Below are positions 7,784 to 17,111 of a DNA stretch of 64,000 nt, piece by piece. The notes under the pieces are model-generated. The model ran no database searches and was not told the DNA's origin. It was given only the letters and a program-made list of their open reading frames with translations. The stretch lies in assembly GCF_003721595.1 (NCBI RefSeq), contig NZ_RJJR01000009.1, forward strand, positions 62,001 through 126,000. The letters run 5' to 3'. This DNA comes from Hanamia caeni. Lineage in GTDB: Bacteria; Bacteroidota; Bacteroidia; Chitinophagales; Chitinophagaceae. Each line of letters begins with the position of its first letter. Positions within the stretch are counted from its first letter, which is position 1. Both the position numbers and the translations under genes were made by a program.

Positions 7784-8584
7784 ATGTTTGAAGATAGGGT
7801 TATAGTCATCACAGGCGGAACTGATGGAATTGGAAAAGCGTTGGTAGCTATTTTTTTAAACAGAAATGCTAAAGTGGCAACATGCTCCCGCACTGCGGAA
7901 AAACTGGCTCAATTAAAAAAAGAATTTACGGGAAAACCTTTGTTTACTATGGTAGCTGATGTTAGCAGAGAAGAAGATTGTAAAAATTTTATAGAACAAA
8001 CATTAGCAGAATTTAAAACAATCGATGTGCTGATGAATAATGCAGGCATATCCATGAGGGCTCTTTTTAAAGACACAGATTTAGCCACGCTTAGAAAAGT
8101 AATGGACATCAATTTTTGGGGAACTGTTTGTTGTACGAAATATGCCCTGAATGCAATTATCGAAAGTAAAGGCACCATTGTAGGAACAGCCTCCATAGCG
8201 GGTTATAGAGGGTTACCAGGCAGAAGCGGTTACAGCGCGAGCAAAGCGGCCGTTATCAGGTGGATGGAAACAATAAGAACCGAATTGCTGACTACCGGTG
8301 TAAACGTAATGTGGGTGGCCCCGGGTTTTACTGCCTCCAATACCAGGTATGCGGCCTTGGGCGAAGATGGAAAACCAGTATTAGATTCGAGGGAGGATGA
8401 AGGTAAAATTATGACGGCAGAAGAATGCGCGGGCCATATCGTAAAAGCCATCGAAAAAAGAAAACGTACATTGATATTAACGTTCCAGGGAAAGGAAGCC
8501 GTTTTTATGAATAAATTTTTTCCCCGCCTTGCGGATAAAATCATCAGAAAGATGTACTTTAAAAAAGACAAAATGATAAAATAA
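7784..8584 (+). CDS. Short-chain dehydrogenase/reductase (SDR)
   Basis: A 266-residue classical SDR oxidoreductase. The nucleotide-binding TGGTDGIG (residues 10-17), NNAG (85-88), catalytic Ser137 in GTASIAG, and Tyr150/Lys154 in YSASK are intact. Cys34-Ser35-Arg36 after the second strand suggests NADP(H) preference. The C-terminal part has a basic amphipathic tail (KIIRKMYFKKDKMIK), as in SDRs that associate with membranes and act on lipids such as 3-ketosphinganine-like substrates. Substrate unknown. It is followed at 69 bases by a SAM hydrolase gene in the same direction. The ATG start is 17 bases downstream of a TAnnTTTG element. Confidence 0.9.
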   Translation: MFEDRVIVITGGTDGIGKALVAIFLNRNAKVATCSRTAEKLAQLKKEFTGKPLFTMVADVSREEDCKNFIEQTLAEFKTIDVLMNNAGISMRALFKDTDLATLRKVMDINFWGTVCCTKYALNAIIESKGTIVGTASIAGYRGLPGRSGYSASKAAVIRWMETIRTELLTTGVNVMWVAPGFTASNTRYAALGEDGKPVLDSREDEGKIMTAEECAGHIVKAIEKRKRTLILTFQGKEAVFMNKFFPRLADKIIRKMYFKKDKMIK

Positions 8585-8653
8585 AATCCCTCATTTAAAT
8601 TATCTGAAAGGAATTTATTTCAGTTTAGAACAAATTATCAATTAAATTTTTGA

Positions 8654-9481
8654 ATGGCTTTAATTACGCTTACATCGGATATCGGTCGCCAGGATTTTTT
8701 AACAGGGGCGGTTAAAGGACAACTATTAAAAACAAATTCAGAATTTAGAATTTTTGATATTTCGCACGAGCTTTCTCCCTTTAATTATCCGCAGGCCGCT
8801 TACGTTTGCAGAAATGCCATCAGGAATTTTCCACCCGAAACTTTTCATATAGTGATGGTAAATCTTTTTGACAAAAAAGCTGACCATCTTTTGCTGGTAA
8901 AACATAACGACCAATACATTGGATGTGCTGACAATGGTCTAATCACTATGATTCTTGAAGAAATACCTCAAAAAATTGTTGCGCTTCCGCTGGATAGTTC
9001 CAAACAAAAAAACACTTTGAATTTTGTAAGCGTTTTTGCAAAAGCATTCCAAAGCATCCTGGATGGCAAAAGCTTTGAGGAGTGTGGCAATCCTGAAATT
9101 TCAATTGAAGTAAAAAATCCTTTACGGCCCCTGCGTGGAGAAAAATTTATTGAAGGACAGATTATATTCATCGACAACTTTGAAAATGTAATTATAAATA
9201 TTACAAAGGAAGAATTTGAGGAGCAGCGCCGTGGAAGAAGCTTTAAGATAGTTTTTAAAAGGGATGAAATCATTGAAAAAATCAGTGAGACATACGCCGA
9301 CGTACATGAGAGCGAAAAGCTGGCTTTTTTTAATTCGGCCAATTATCTTGAAATAGCTGTTAATAAAGGAAATGCCGCCGGCCTTTTTGGACTTGAAGGA
9401 TACAAGGAAAAAACAAATATGCAAACCCAATACATGCAGAACCGCCTGCTTTATCAAACCGTAAAAATTTATTTTGAATAG
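8654..9481 (+). CDS. SAM hydrolase (SAM hydroxide adenosyltransferase, DUF62 family)
   Basis: A 275-residue protein of the S-adenosyl-L-methionine hydroxide adenosyltransferase/fluorinase fold. The N-terminus ITLTSDIGRQDFLTGAVKG contains the ribose-binding Asp9 and the GAVKG loop typical of the family. The N-terminal domain is followed by a C-terminal beta domain with FIDNFENVIINI and NSANYLEIAVNKGNAAGLFGL (the family NSxGxxEIAVxxGNAA motif). Most members hydrolyse SAM to adenosine and methionine; halogenases are rare exceptions. It may be cotranscribed with the SDR gene upstream and converges with the symporter gene two bases downstream. Confidence 0.9.
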   Translation: MALITLTSDIGRQDFLTGAVKGQLLKTNSEFRIFDISHELSPFNYPQAAYVCRNAIRNFPPETFHIVMVNLFDKKADHLLLVKHNDQYIGCADNGLITMILEEIPQKIVALPLDSSKQKNTLNFVSVFAKAFQSILDGKSFEECGNPEISIEVKNPLRPLRGEKFIEGQIIFIDNFENVIINITKEEFEEQRRGRSFKIVFKRDEIIEKISETYADVHESEKLAFFNSANYLEIAVNKGNAAGLFGLEGYKEKTNMQTQYMQNRLLYQTVKIYFE

Positions 9482-9483
9482 CT

Positions 9484-11115
9484 TCAGGTATTTGGCGACT
9501 TCGAAGTTTTCATAAAAAACTGCAAGATGTAGCCAAACATTATCACTAACAAAGCGCCAATTGCATTCAACCAGAGAAACGAAATTTTATCAGATACATA
9601 AATAAGAATCACAAATATTTCCGCTATCAATGCCGCATAAAAAAGTGCATTAGCTTCAATTTGTTTGAACCAAAAAGCAATCATAAAGATTCCAAGGATT
9701 ACGCCGTAAAAAAGAGAGCCAAGGATGTTAACAGTTTCTATTAAACTGTTCCCCAGGTTGCTGGCAAACATTGCAACCAGGATGCAAAATATTCCCCAGC
9801 AAAAAGTATAGAATTTAGAAACGCGGTAATCCTGTTGTTCGGTCAGGTTTTTATTTATAAATCTTTTATGAATATCCACCACCGTACACGAAGAAAGCGC
9901 GTTGAGTGCGGCAGCGATGCTTCCCCAAGCGGCAAGAAATATTACCGCAATCAGCAGGCCCACCAAGCCTTTGGGTAAATAATCTATGACGAAATGAAGA
10001 AAAATATAATTGGTGTCATTTAAATCCTCATGAGGCAAAGCTTGTGATAAAACGGCTTTGTATTCTTTTTTAATTTTTTCTTTTTGAATATTATCTGTCG
10101 GGGAAATTAATTCATATTGTTTTTCAAGATGAATTAAATCACTTTTGTAAACCGTCTCTTTCGCGCGGTTGGCCTGCGTTTCATTGAAATATACCGGCGC
10201 CTTATGATATTGATAAAAAGAAAAAACCAACACGCCTAACAGCAGTATTAAAAATTGCATAGGCACTTTTACAATACCATTCAACAACAATCCCAATTTT
10301 CCCTGCCGGTTATTTTTTGCAGTAAGATATCGCCCCACCTGGCTTTGATCAGTTCCGAAATAAGAAAGAGCTAAAAAAAATCCACCTATGATACCACTCC
10401 AGATATTGTATTTATCCTTCCAGTCAAACCCGTTTGCCGTATTGCCGGAAGTGATGACATTCATCTTACCGTTTTTTCCGCCTATATGTAAAGACTCCAG
10501 GAAACCAATATTATCAGGCATTAAGCGCACCACCATATACCCGGCTATTCCCATTCCTATTATAACAATAATCAGTTGCAGCTTTTGAGTGTGAGCCACC
10601 GCTCTTGCTCCTCCGCTTACCGTGTAAATAATCAACATGCCACCCATGATAATATTGGTATAATAAATATTCCAGCCCAAAAGCGAACTCAATATTAATG
10701 AGGGTGCATAAATACTTATGCCGGTAGATAATCCTCTTGATATCTGAAAAAGAAAAGAAGTAAGTGTGCGGGCTTTTAAGTCAAATCGCTTTTCCAAAAA
10801 CTCATAAGCGGTATAAACTTTTAAGTTGTTGAATACAGGGACAAATACAATACAAATTACAATCATCGCCAATGGCAAGCCAAAGTAATACTGAACGAAA
10901 CGCATGCCATCGGTATAGGCCTGGCCGGGAGCACTGATGAAAGTGATGGCGCTCGCCTGTGTTCCCATTATACTTAACAACACGAGATACCAGGGCATAT
11001 CCCTGTTGCTTAAAAAATATCCATCCAGGTTTTTTGTTGACCGGCTTTTGTAAACACCATACATAATGATACAAGTCAGGGTTACAACAAGTACAATCCA
11101 ATCCTGGTAACTCAT
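9484..11115 (-). CDS. Sodium:solute symporter (SSS family)
   Basis: A 543-residue polytopic inner-membrane transporter with about 13 hydrophobic helices and the LeuT-type SSS core. The N-terminus DWIVLVVTLTCIIMYGVYKSRST begins the first helix; GTQASAITFISAPGQAY matches the family motif in TM2. A hydrophilic insertion of about 60 residues (roughly 315-375) separates two late helices. The likely role is Na+-coupled uptake of a sugar or organic solute. It is the last gene of a leftward group: PIG-L protein, a 35-residue membrane peptide, then this gene (98-base gap). Substrate is not recognisable from the sequence. Confidence 0.9.
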   Translation of the reverse strand: MSYQDWIVLVVTLTCIIMYGVYKSRSTKNLDGYFLSNRDMPWYLVLLSIMGTQASAITFISAPGQAYTDGMRFVQYYFGLPLAMIVICIVFVPVFNNLKVYTAYEFLEKRFDLKARTLTSFLFQISRGLSTGISIYAPSLILSSLLGWNIYYTNIIMGGMLIIYTVSGGARAVAHTQKLQLIIVIIGMGIAGYMVVRLMPDNIGFLESLHIGGKNGKMNVITSGNTANGFDWKDKYNIWSGIIGGFFLALSYFGTDQSQVGRYLTAKNNRQGKLGLLLNGIVKVPMQFLILLLGVLVFSFYQYHKAPVYFNETQANRAKETVYKSDLIHLEKQYELISPTDNIQKEKIKKEYKAVLSQALPHEDLNDTNYIFLHFVIDYLPKGLVGLLIAVIFLAAWGSIAAALNALSSCTVVDIHKRFINKNLTEQQDYRVSKFYTFCWGIFCILVAMFASNLGNSLIETVNILGSLFYGVILGIFMIAFWFKQIEANALFYAALIAEIFVILIYVSDKISFLWLNAIGALLVIMFGYILQFFMKTSKSPNT

Positions 11116-11213
11116 ATCGCTATCTTTTAAGGAATGATATTTACAAAAGCCGGAACTTTCTTTTTACAGTAAACCGACTAATAATGTCGATTTTTATTTT
11201 CTATTGATTTTTT

Positions 11214-11321
11214 CTATTGAAAATAAATGGTGATAAAATAATAAAATACAATCTGCAACACGAGGAAAGCAAATACCAGCAGGTATAAGAGGTTCCAATA
11301 TTTTTTTTCTCGCTGCTGCAC
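11214..11321 (-). CDS. 35-residue single-pass membrane peptide next to the symporter
   Basis: This short frame begins with GTG at 11319-11321 and ends with TAG at 11214-11216. The product starts MQQREKKYWNLLYLL and ends YYFITIYFQ: a basic, charged N-terminus and one transmembrane helix of about 22 residues with aromatic ends. It fits tightly between the PIG-L stop (27 bases away) and the symporter start (98 bases), on the same strand. The composition is far from random translation of AT-rich DNA, and small membrane partners are known for some SSS transporters. Function is inferred; the GTG start is the weakest point. Confidence 0.6.
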   Translation of the reverse strand: MQQREKKYWNLLYLLVFAFLVLQIVFYYFITIYFQ

Positions 11322-11348
11322 AGAATTATGATTTTAAGTCCGTAAAAA

Positions 11349-13787
11349 TTATTTGGCTTCCGGCTTTGCAAGCAGGTTTGCAAATAACCTGTAAGCGCCG
11401 GGAACACCAGCCGGTAACTCTCTGAAAAAAACCAGCCCTGAATATACGAATCTTCCTTTACCATAATTGGTATAAATCAAACTGCCGTCAGAAGGCGATT
11501 CATTGGCATCACTCATTTCGAACAGCGCCTTATAATTTTTTTCAAAATCATCTGCCTGGTAAGTGCTGCGTTCCTGTATCCAGTTATCAAAATCTTTCTC
11601 AGTGATTTTGTTCGGATAATTCAGTAACGTATTATCACGGTCAACGAATTTCACATCGGCATTTTCATCCGTCACCCTTGTACGGGTGATGTTAAAAGGA
11701 TAAGGGCCAATTTTTGCCTTAATGGGACCAATATTATTATTCGTGTTGTATTGCACCAATAAAACACCACCGTCTTTTACATAATTCATTAATGTATTAT
11801 AGGCATCGTTTAACCATTGAAAAATATTGTAGGCCCTCACGCCGGTGACAATCGCATCATATTGTTTTAAATTGTTAGCAGTAATGTCTTTCGGAGAAAG
11901 AATCGCTACTTCGTATCCCATCTTCTGCAGCGCTTCCGGCACTTTATCACCGGCGCCGGGGATGTATCCCACTTTCTTTCCGGATATTTTTAAAGGAATA
12001 GAGACAAGGTCTGAACTTGCTTTTTTAAAATAGATAATATTTGGGATATGCGGATATTCAATAATTGTCTTGTATTGATTATAGTTTTCGTTCCCAAGTG
12101 AAGCGCTCCAATTGATCACTTCATGATCTTTTTGCAGAGGGTTTTTTATTGAATAAAAAGAAACGTTGCCTTTTTTAGTTTGAAGCACATTTTGAGAATG
12201 CTCTTCATGAAGTGTGAACCGATTTTGTGAAGCCCCATTGCTGAAAGCTTTCACACTAATATCAACCGGCGTATCGTTAATCGCGAGCGCCAGTTCAGGA
12301 TTGGATTTTACCTCCACTTTGGGAATAACAAAAAGAGGCTCGTAAGTTTCGCCTTTTACCGGGTCGTTGGATTTATAACGGATAGGTAGCGTGTAAGTTA
12401 GTTCCTGCCCATTGATTGATAAATTCACTTCGGCTGATTGCGGATCATTTTCAGGTTTGCCAATCAATGTTTGTTCTGAAACGTTGTAGGAACCTTTGTT
12501 CATCGGTTCTACCAGCCAGTACGGTTGCGATATTTTAGCGTCTGAAGGAATTAATACGGTTACAGAATGCGAAACGTTTTCATCCAAAGGCAATTGATCA
12601 TTAAAAGAAAATTCTTTTCCACGTATTACAATAGACGAAATGGTTACATCTCCGCCAAGCCGCTTATCTGCAACAAAATTTACATGGAGCGGTTCGCCCT
12701 GCACAGCAAACATCGTATTGGTAGTGGCTTCCATATACAGGCCAATACATTCCTTCATTATCTGCTTTACTTGTTCCAGCTTTTGATCGCGCCAATATCC
12801 TTGTGGCATGGCTGCAATTGATTTATAAATACTTAAAAGCTGTGGCAGCGATTTTTGGGGTTCCTGGAAAGAATAATCGTTCATCAGCTTTTGTATCAAG
12901 TCGCCGATTGGTTGTTCATTAATTCTTTGCCAGGTTGTGTTTACGCCGTCCATTAGCATTTCCCGCGGATTAGATCCTTTAATTGTTTTAAAATATTCAA
13001 GCTGTTTACCGCGGGAAGAAGGCACTCCAAAGCCCTGCGTCTTATGCTGGCTGCGGCTTTTAGCGGCTATTTCGCCATAGCTTTCGCCAAGAAGAGGATT
13101 ATAACCCCCCACATCTATTTTAAATTGATCAGGGCTTTCGGTATTGACGCTTCCAAAATTAAATGTATTCCATAATAAACGTTTAGCCTGCCACGGCTTT
13201 ACTCCGTATTTAAATTGCTCAGGAAATTTTGAAGAATCAGCCGCTGCTTCAAAAGCTTCGCCGGCTAAAATTGCAGAAGCCGTGTGATGCCCATGACCGC
13301 CTTCGCCCGTTGTAGGAAACCGTGTAATAATTACATCAGGCTGAAATTTTCTGATTACCCAAACTACATCGCTCAGAATTTTTTGTTCGTTCCAAAATTG
13401 AAAAGTTTCGACGGGGCTTTTTGTAAAGCCGAAATCAAAGGCACGGGTAAAAAATTGTTCGGCGCCATCAATTCTTCGTGCAGCAAGCAATTCCTGCGTT
13501 CTAATCAAACCCAGTGCACTTCCCTGTTCGTCGCCGATCAGGTTCTGCCCGCCATCACCGCGTGTCATGCTCAGGTACCCCGTCCTGTATAATTTCCCAT
13601 TTGCGAGGTAGGCCAATAGCCTTGTATTCTCATCGTCGGGATGAGCCGCGACATACAATATTGAACCAAGCACGTTCAGTTTTTTTATTTGCTGAAAAAT
13701 CTGGTCGGAAGTGAATTGCTTCGGAGCCTGGGAAAATGCTGAATGTGAAAAAGAAAACAGAAAGAACAAGAACAAATATCTACGCAT
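11349..13787 (-). CDS. Large exported PIG-L/LmbE deacetylase-family protein with C-terminal GATase-like domain
   Basis: An 812-residue protein starting at MRRYLF (ATG 13785-13787), which gives a clean Sec signal peptide ending near residue 19; a TTG further upstream is less likely. The N-terminal domain is PIG-L: AHPDDE (residues 48-53) and HGHH (165-168) form the zinc site of N-acetylglucosamine deacetylases. The middle is beta-rich. Around YIPGAGDKVPEALQKMGYEVAIL and YVKDGGVLLVQYN a Rossmann-like, ThuA/GATase1-type domain follows. The likely function is envelope or extracellular de-N-acetylation of a glycoconjugate. It begins the leftward group with the small peptide and the symporter. Confidence 0.85.
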   Translation of the reverse strand: MRRYLFLFFLFSFSHSAFSQAPKQFTSDQIFQQIKKLNVLGSILYVAAHPDDENTRLLAYLANGKLYRTGYLSMTRGDGGQNLIGDEQGSALGLIRTQELLAARRIDGAEQFFTRAFDFGFTKSPVETFQFWNEQKILSDVVWVIRKFQPDVIITRFPTTGEGGHGHHTASAILAGEAFEAAADSSKFPEQFKYGVKPWQAKRLLWNTFNFGSVNTESPDQFKIDVGGYNPLLGESYGEIAAKSRSQHKTQGFGVPSSRGKQLEYFKTIKGSNPREMLMDGVNTTWQRINEQPIGDLIQKLMNDYSFQEPQKSLPQLLSIYKSIAAMPQGYWRDQKLEQVKQIMKECIGLYMEATTNTMFAVQGEPLHVNFVADKRLGGDVTISSIVIRGKEFSFNDQLPLDENVSHSVTVLIPSDAKISQPYWLVEPMNKGSYNVSEQTLIGKPENDPQSAEVNLSINGQELTYTLPIRYKSNDPVKGETYEPLFVIPKVEVKSNPELALAINDTPVDISVKAFSNGASQNRFTLHEEHSQNVLQTKKGNVSFYSIKNPLQKDHEVINWSASLGNENYNQYKTIIEYPHIPNIIYFKKASSDLVSIPLKISGKKVGYIPGAGDKVPEALQKMGYEVAILSPKDITANNLKQYDAIVTGVRAYNIFQWLNDAYNTLMNYVKDGGVLLVQYNTNNNIGPIKAKIGPYPFNITRTRVTDENADVKFVDRDNTLLNYPNKITEKDFDNWIQERSTYQADDFEKNYKALFEMSDANESPSDGSLIYTNYGKGRFVYSGLVFFRELPAGVPGAYRLFANLLAKPEAK

Positions 13788-13806
13788 TTTTAGGTTGTTT
13801 ATGATA

Positions 13807-13839
13807 CGAAAATAAGGCAATGTGCAGGTAAGAGGCAAA
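13807..13839 (-). promoter_or_regulatory. Probable promoter of the PIG-L operon
   Basis: Read on the minus strand, TTTG (13839-13836), a 21-base spacer and TATTTTCG (13814-13807) match the Bacteroidota consensus with one mismatch in the -7 element. The predicted start is about 13 bases before the ATG at 13787, supporting that start codon. Confidence 0.55.
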
Positions 13840-13996
13840 CCGTTTAAAAAAAAATCATAAGAAGTGTTGTAGAAACATAGTAAAGCAAAAAATAAATAAA
13901 ATTTATATTCCGGTTGTTCTATGTTATTTGTTACTTATAGAATTCACCATCTTCCCCCTATGAAAATAGAATAGATTTTTCGTGTAAGCATGGCTG

Positions 13997-15430
13997 TTAA
14001 AATTTCGTTTGGATAATGGAAGGATATTTTTGAGAAGTATGAATCACGAATTCTCCAAAGAGTGTATTTGCCCAGGCAAACCATTTTCTTGTAAAATTGG
14101 AAACATCATTTTTATTGAAAGACTCATGCATGAAACCGGTGCCGGCGTTAGATTTTATCAACATTTTCATACACTGCTTTACTTCTGTTTCGCTGTTGCT
14201 GGTAAGCCCCCGCATTATGATGCTCATTGGCCAAATCATATCCATTCCTGCATGAGGGCCGCCAACGCCTTCGCCGTCGCTTCCTTTAAAAAAGAAAGGA
14301 TTGTTTTCTGAAAGCACAAACTTCCTCGTACTCTGATACAACATATCGTTTTCAGGCACTGCATTCAGATAAGGCAACGACAGCAGGCTTGGAATATTAG
14401 CATCATCCATCAGGTTAAAACTTCCGAATCCGTTTATTTCATACCCATAAATTTTTCCTGCTTGCGGCGAATTGATAACGGCATATTTTTTCAGCGCCTT
14501 ATCTACTTCATTGGCAAGAGCAGTACACTTTTCGGCCAGTTGTTTATTTTTTGAAATACTGTTTACCATTTCGGCCGCATTTCTTAAACTAACTACTGCG
14601 AAAAAATTCGAAGGAATTAAAAAAGGAAAAATTGTAGCATCATCACTGGGCCGAAACATCGAACAGATAAGGCCAACGGGCTTTACAGGATAGCCATAGC
14701 CACTAAGCGGCACCCCGTCTGTAGCCCATGCCGTAGTCCGTTGAAAAGAATACGGGCCTTTATTATGTTTTCGTTGCTGCTCAATAAAAGTTTTTACAAT
14801 CAGCTCAATAGATTCTTCCCATGCTTTATCAAACGGAGTGGTATCACCGGTATCTTTCCAATATTGATGCGCCAGTCTTATAGGATAACAAAGCGAATCG
14901 ATTTCCCATTTTCTTTCGTGCACGCCGGGTTTCATTTCCGTAATATCACTTTTCCATTCGCTGATTTTGGTAGGGTCTTTATAAAAAGCATTGGCATACC
15001 TGTCAAGGTGAATACATTTTACCTGTCGGTTAATTACGCCCGCTATTAATTGCTGTAAATGTTTATCATTTTTCATCAGCGGAAGGTAAGGCCACACCTG
15101 GGCGGTGCTGTCTCTAAGCCACATGGCATCAATATCGCCGGTGATCACATATGTATCAGGTTTGCCGTCAATCATTTCAAAGTCGACGGTAGTATCTAAA
15201 GTATTAGGGAAACAATTTTCAAACAGCCAGGCTAATTCCGGGTCAGCTATTTGCTTTTTAACCGCTTTAATGATAGCTTCTACAGCCTCACTTGTAAAAT
15301 TTCTATCAGCAAGCGGAGGCCTTTTTGAAATAAATTCTTTGGCATTGGCCGAAAAAGCCTTTGTTTTTTGAAATAGCAAAGCTGCAGCAGCCAGCCCTGT
15401 TGATTGAATAAACTGTTTTCTTGAAGTCAT
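13997..15430 (-). CDS. Glycoside hydrolase family 125 exo-alpha-1,6-mannosidase
   Basis: A 477-residue exported protein. The signal peptide has an RK pair and a hydrophobic core (TSRKQFIQSTGLAAAALLF), so export by Sec or weak Tat. The mature domain has the GH125 (formerly DUF1237) hallmark DIDAMWLRDSTAQVWPYL near residues 115-132 and the downstream GVHERKWEIDSLCYPIRLA and GSDGEGVGGPHAGMDMIWPMS segments. The family is metal-independent, inverting and releases mannose from alpha-1,6-linked mannosides such as N-glycan cores. It ends 209 bases before the PIG-L start and is followed in transcription by it, so the two may work together on glycoconjugates. Confidence 0.92.
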   Translation of the reverse strand: MTSRKQFIQSTGLAAAALLFQKTKAFSANAKEFISKRPPLADRNFTSEAVEAIIKAVKKQIADPELAWLFENCFPNTLDTTVDFEMIDGKPDTYVITGDIDAMWLRDSTAQVWPYLPLMKNDKHLQQLIAGVINRQVKCIHLDRYANAFYKDPTKISEWKSDITEMKPGVHERKWEIDSLCYPIRLAHQYWKDTGDTTPFDKAWEESIELIVKTFIEQQRKHNKGPYSFQRTTAWATDGVPLSGYGYPVKPVGLICSMFRPSDDATIFPFLIPSNFFAVVSLRNAAEMVNSISKNKQLAEKCTALANEVDKALKKYAVINSPQAGKIYGYEINGFGSFNLMDDANIPSLLSLPYLNAVPENDMLYQSTRKFVLSENNPFFFKGSDGEGVGGPHAGMDMIWPMSIIMRGLTSNSETEVKQCMKMLIKSNAGTGFMHESFNKNDVSNFTRKWFAWANTLFGEFVIHTSQKYPSIIQTKF

Positions 15431-15495
15431 ATAAATGAATTTTTAAAAACAGCAATTTAAAGCAAATTTTCAGGTAATGCCGTAGCGAAAAAGCA

Positions 15496-16089
15496 TCAAC
15501 GCATGGGCACTTCTATCGTGGGCCTTATTTGATCATCTGCAATCTTTTCATAAATCATCACTTTCACTGTCCATTCGGGCAAAGAATACGAAAGGGCGAT
15601 TTCTACTTTAAAAAGTTGAAGATTATTATTGGAAGGATTCAATTGCAAAATGCTTGACGCAAAAGCCCGGCCTTCATCAGGCTCATCATATCTACCTGAA
15701 AGATTGTATGAAGTCTTATCGTAAAAAGTAAGTTTGGCGCCGTTTAATTGCCTGTAATAATTTTTATATTTCTCAACTGCCTCTTCATAATTTTCTGTTT
15801 TGAACATGGTGGCTTCCCAGGTGTAGGAATAAGGTTGCAAATATTTTGTAATGGAGGTGGAGATGGCATCTGGCGGCGCAATTCTGCTGGCAAACTCAAT
15901 AGTTTCTTCTGATTGATTAAGCGTATCACCTTTTATATTATTAAAATTCTGATAGAAATCCCGGGCCACCTGCTCTACAACCGGTCTCAAAGTATTAGGC
16001 GATTTTTTTAAAGATACTAACGGCTGGGTTGAGCCTGTAATTGATTGAAGAATAATAAGTGTAAAAAACATTTTTCTCATAAAATTCAT
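15496..16089 (-). CDS. Exported protein of unknown function (197 aa)
   Basis: The protein has a signal peptide (MRKMFFTLIILQSITGSTQP; start at 16089 or the ATG at 16080) and a soluble alpha/beta domain with no recognised motif. Recurrent aromatic residues (YTWEATMFKTENYEEAVEKYKNYY, then LPEWTVKVMIYEK) suggest a small NTF2-like or cystatin-like fold, but I cannot name a family. It lies 65 bases upstream of the GH125 gene on the same strand, so it may be part of that unit. Confidence 0.65.
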   Translation of the reverse strand: MNFMRKMFFTLIILQSITGSTQPLVSLKKSPNTLRPVVEQVARDFYQNFNNIKGDTLNQSEETIEFASRIAPPDAISTSITKYLQPYSYTWEATMFKTENYEEAVEKYKNYYRQLNGAKLTFYDKTSYNLSGRYDEPDEGRAFASSILQLNPSNNNLQLFKVEIALSYSLPEWTVKVMIYEKIADDQIRPTIEVPMR

Positions 16090-16205
16090 TTAGGGTTTTG
16101 CAAAAGATTTGAATTAGCTAACGTAAATAGCTTATAAATGTTATAAATTTTAGCAGAATATTTTGACTGGCGCGGGTAGCAATTAATTACTCATGCACAT
16201 AAAAA

Positions 16206-16229
16206 AAATGCCCCGATGTTGAGGCATTT
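16206..16229 (-). terminator. Terminator downstream of the OmpA-lipoprotein gene
   Basis: On the minus strand AAATGCC (16229-16223) pairs with GGCATTT (16212-16206) over a 10-base loop, and further Ts follow the stem. It lies about 50 bases past the OmpA stop at 16281. Confidence 0.7.
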
Positions 16230-16280
16230 CCATAAAAGAATTACACGTAAAGCTTGTTGGCCCGTGGATTGGAAGGATTG

Positions 16281-17111
16281 TTACATGCCTAACAGCTTAT
16301 ACATTTCATCTAATTTTGGAGAAAGAATAATATCTGTGCGGCGGTTTTTTGCCCTCCCATCAGGGGTGGAATTAGAGGCTACAGGCTCATAATAACTATG
16401 TCCTGATGAGATTACCCTTGTAGGATCGACCTTATAATTATTCACAAGAATACGAACGATTGCATTTGCCCGCGCAGTACTTAAATCCCAATTGTCCTGG
16501 TAGCGGCCACGAATCGGGATGCTGTCCGTATGGCCTTCGATATTTACAGCCACATCATTATTTAAATTTAAAACCGCTGCAAGCTTCGATAATGCATCCA
16601 CTCCTTTTGGATTAACCACCGCGCTTCCTGAAGGAAACAATAATTGTTCAGAAAGGCTTACATAAACTTTTCCGTCTTTATTATACACTGAAAGCTCATT
16701 TGAATTAAAGCCTTTTAATGCTTCTGACATTTTATTTTTTAATTCTTCTGATGCTTGCTTTTGTTGATTCAGCAAACTTTGTAATTGTTCTAATTTTTGC
16801 TTTTGTTGCTGCAGGCTTTGCTCGCTTTGAGATAATTTATTTTGCTGTTCTGCAGTTTGTTGGCCTAACTGGCTGTTCTGCGATTTAAGATCTGAAACTT
16901 TTGCAGTAAGGTCGTCTATATTTTTTTGCAGGGATGCTATCTGATCATTTAAAGAAGAAATGTTTTTGCGCAGCGTTGAATTACTATTGGCCAGTTCAGT
17001 ACTGTCAGCCCTTAAGGTCGCGGTTTCCTGCTGAGACTGCAACAAATATCTTTTGGCTACACAACCTGACAATAGAAATATGCCTGCCAAAATCATTATA
17101 AAATTTTTCAT
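16281..17111 (-). CDS. OmpA-family peptidoglycan-binding lipoprotein with coiled coil
   Basis: A 276-residue lipoprotein starting at the ATG at 17109-17111. The signal ends in the lipobox LLSGC, lipidated Cys17. Residues about 30-125 form a long Gln/Leu/Ser-rich coiled coil. The C-terminal OmpA domain (about 150-265) has NIEGHTDSIPI, with the Asp that contacts diaminopimelate, and GRAKNRRTDIIL, with the Arg partner. It should link the outer membrane to peptidoglycan, similar to Pal or YiaD. It is a monocistronic unit with its own terminator and a repeat-containing upstream region. Confidence 0.92.
   Translation of the reverse strand: MKNFIMILAGIFLLSGCVAKRYLLQSQQETATLRADSTELANSNSTLRKNISSLNDQIASLQKNIDDLTAKVSDLKSQNSQLGQQTAEQQNKLSQSEQSLQQQKQKLEQLQSLLNQQKQASEELKNKMSEALKGFNSNELSVYNKDGKVYVSLSEQLLFPSGSAVVNPKGVDALSKLAAVLNLNNDVAVNIEGHTDSIPIRGRYQDNWDLSTARANAIVRILVNNYKVDPTRVISSGHSYYEPVASNSTPDGRAKNRRTDIILSPKLDEMYKLLGM

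Noticed and set aside
11201..11464. 87-codon minus-strand frame spanning the small gene and the PIG-L end
   Set aside because: Overlaps two better frames, has low-complexity composition and no motif; the 35-residue frame in another phase is the sensible reading.
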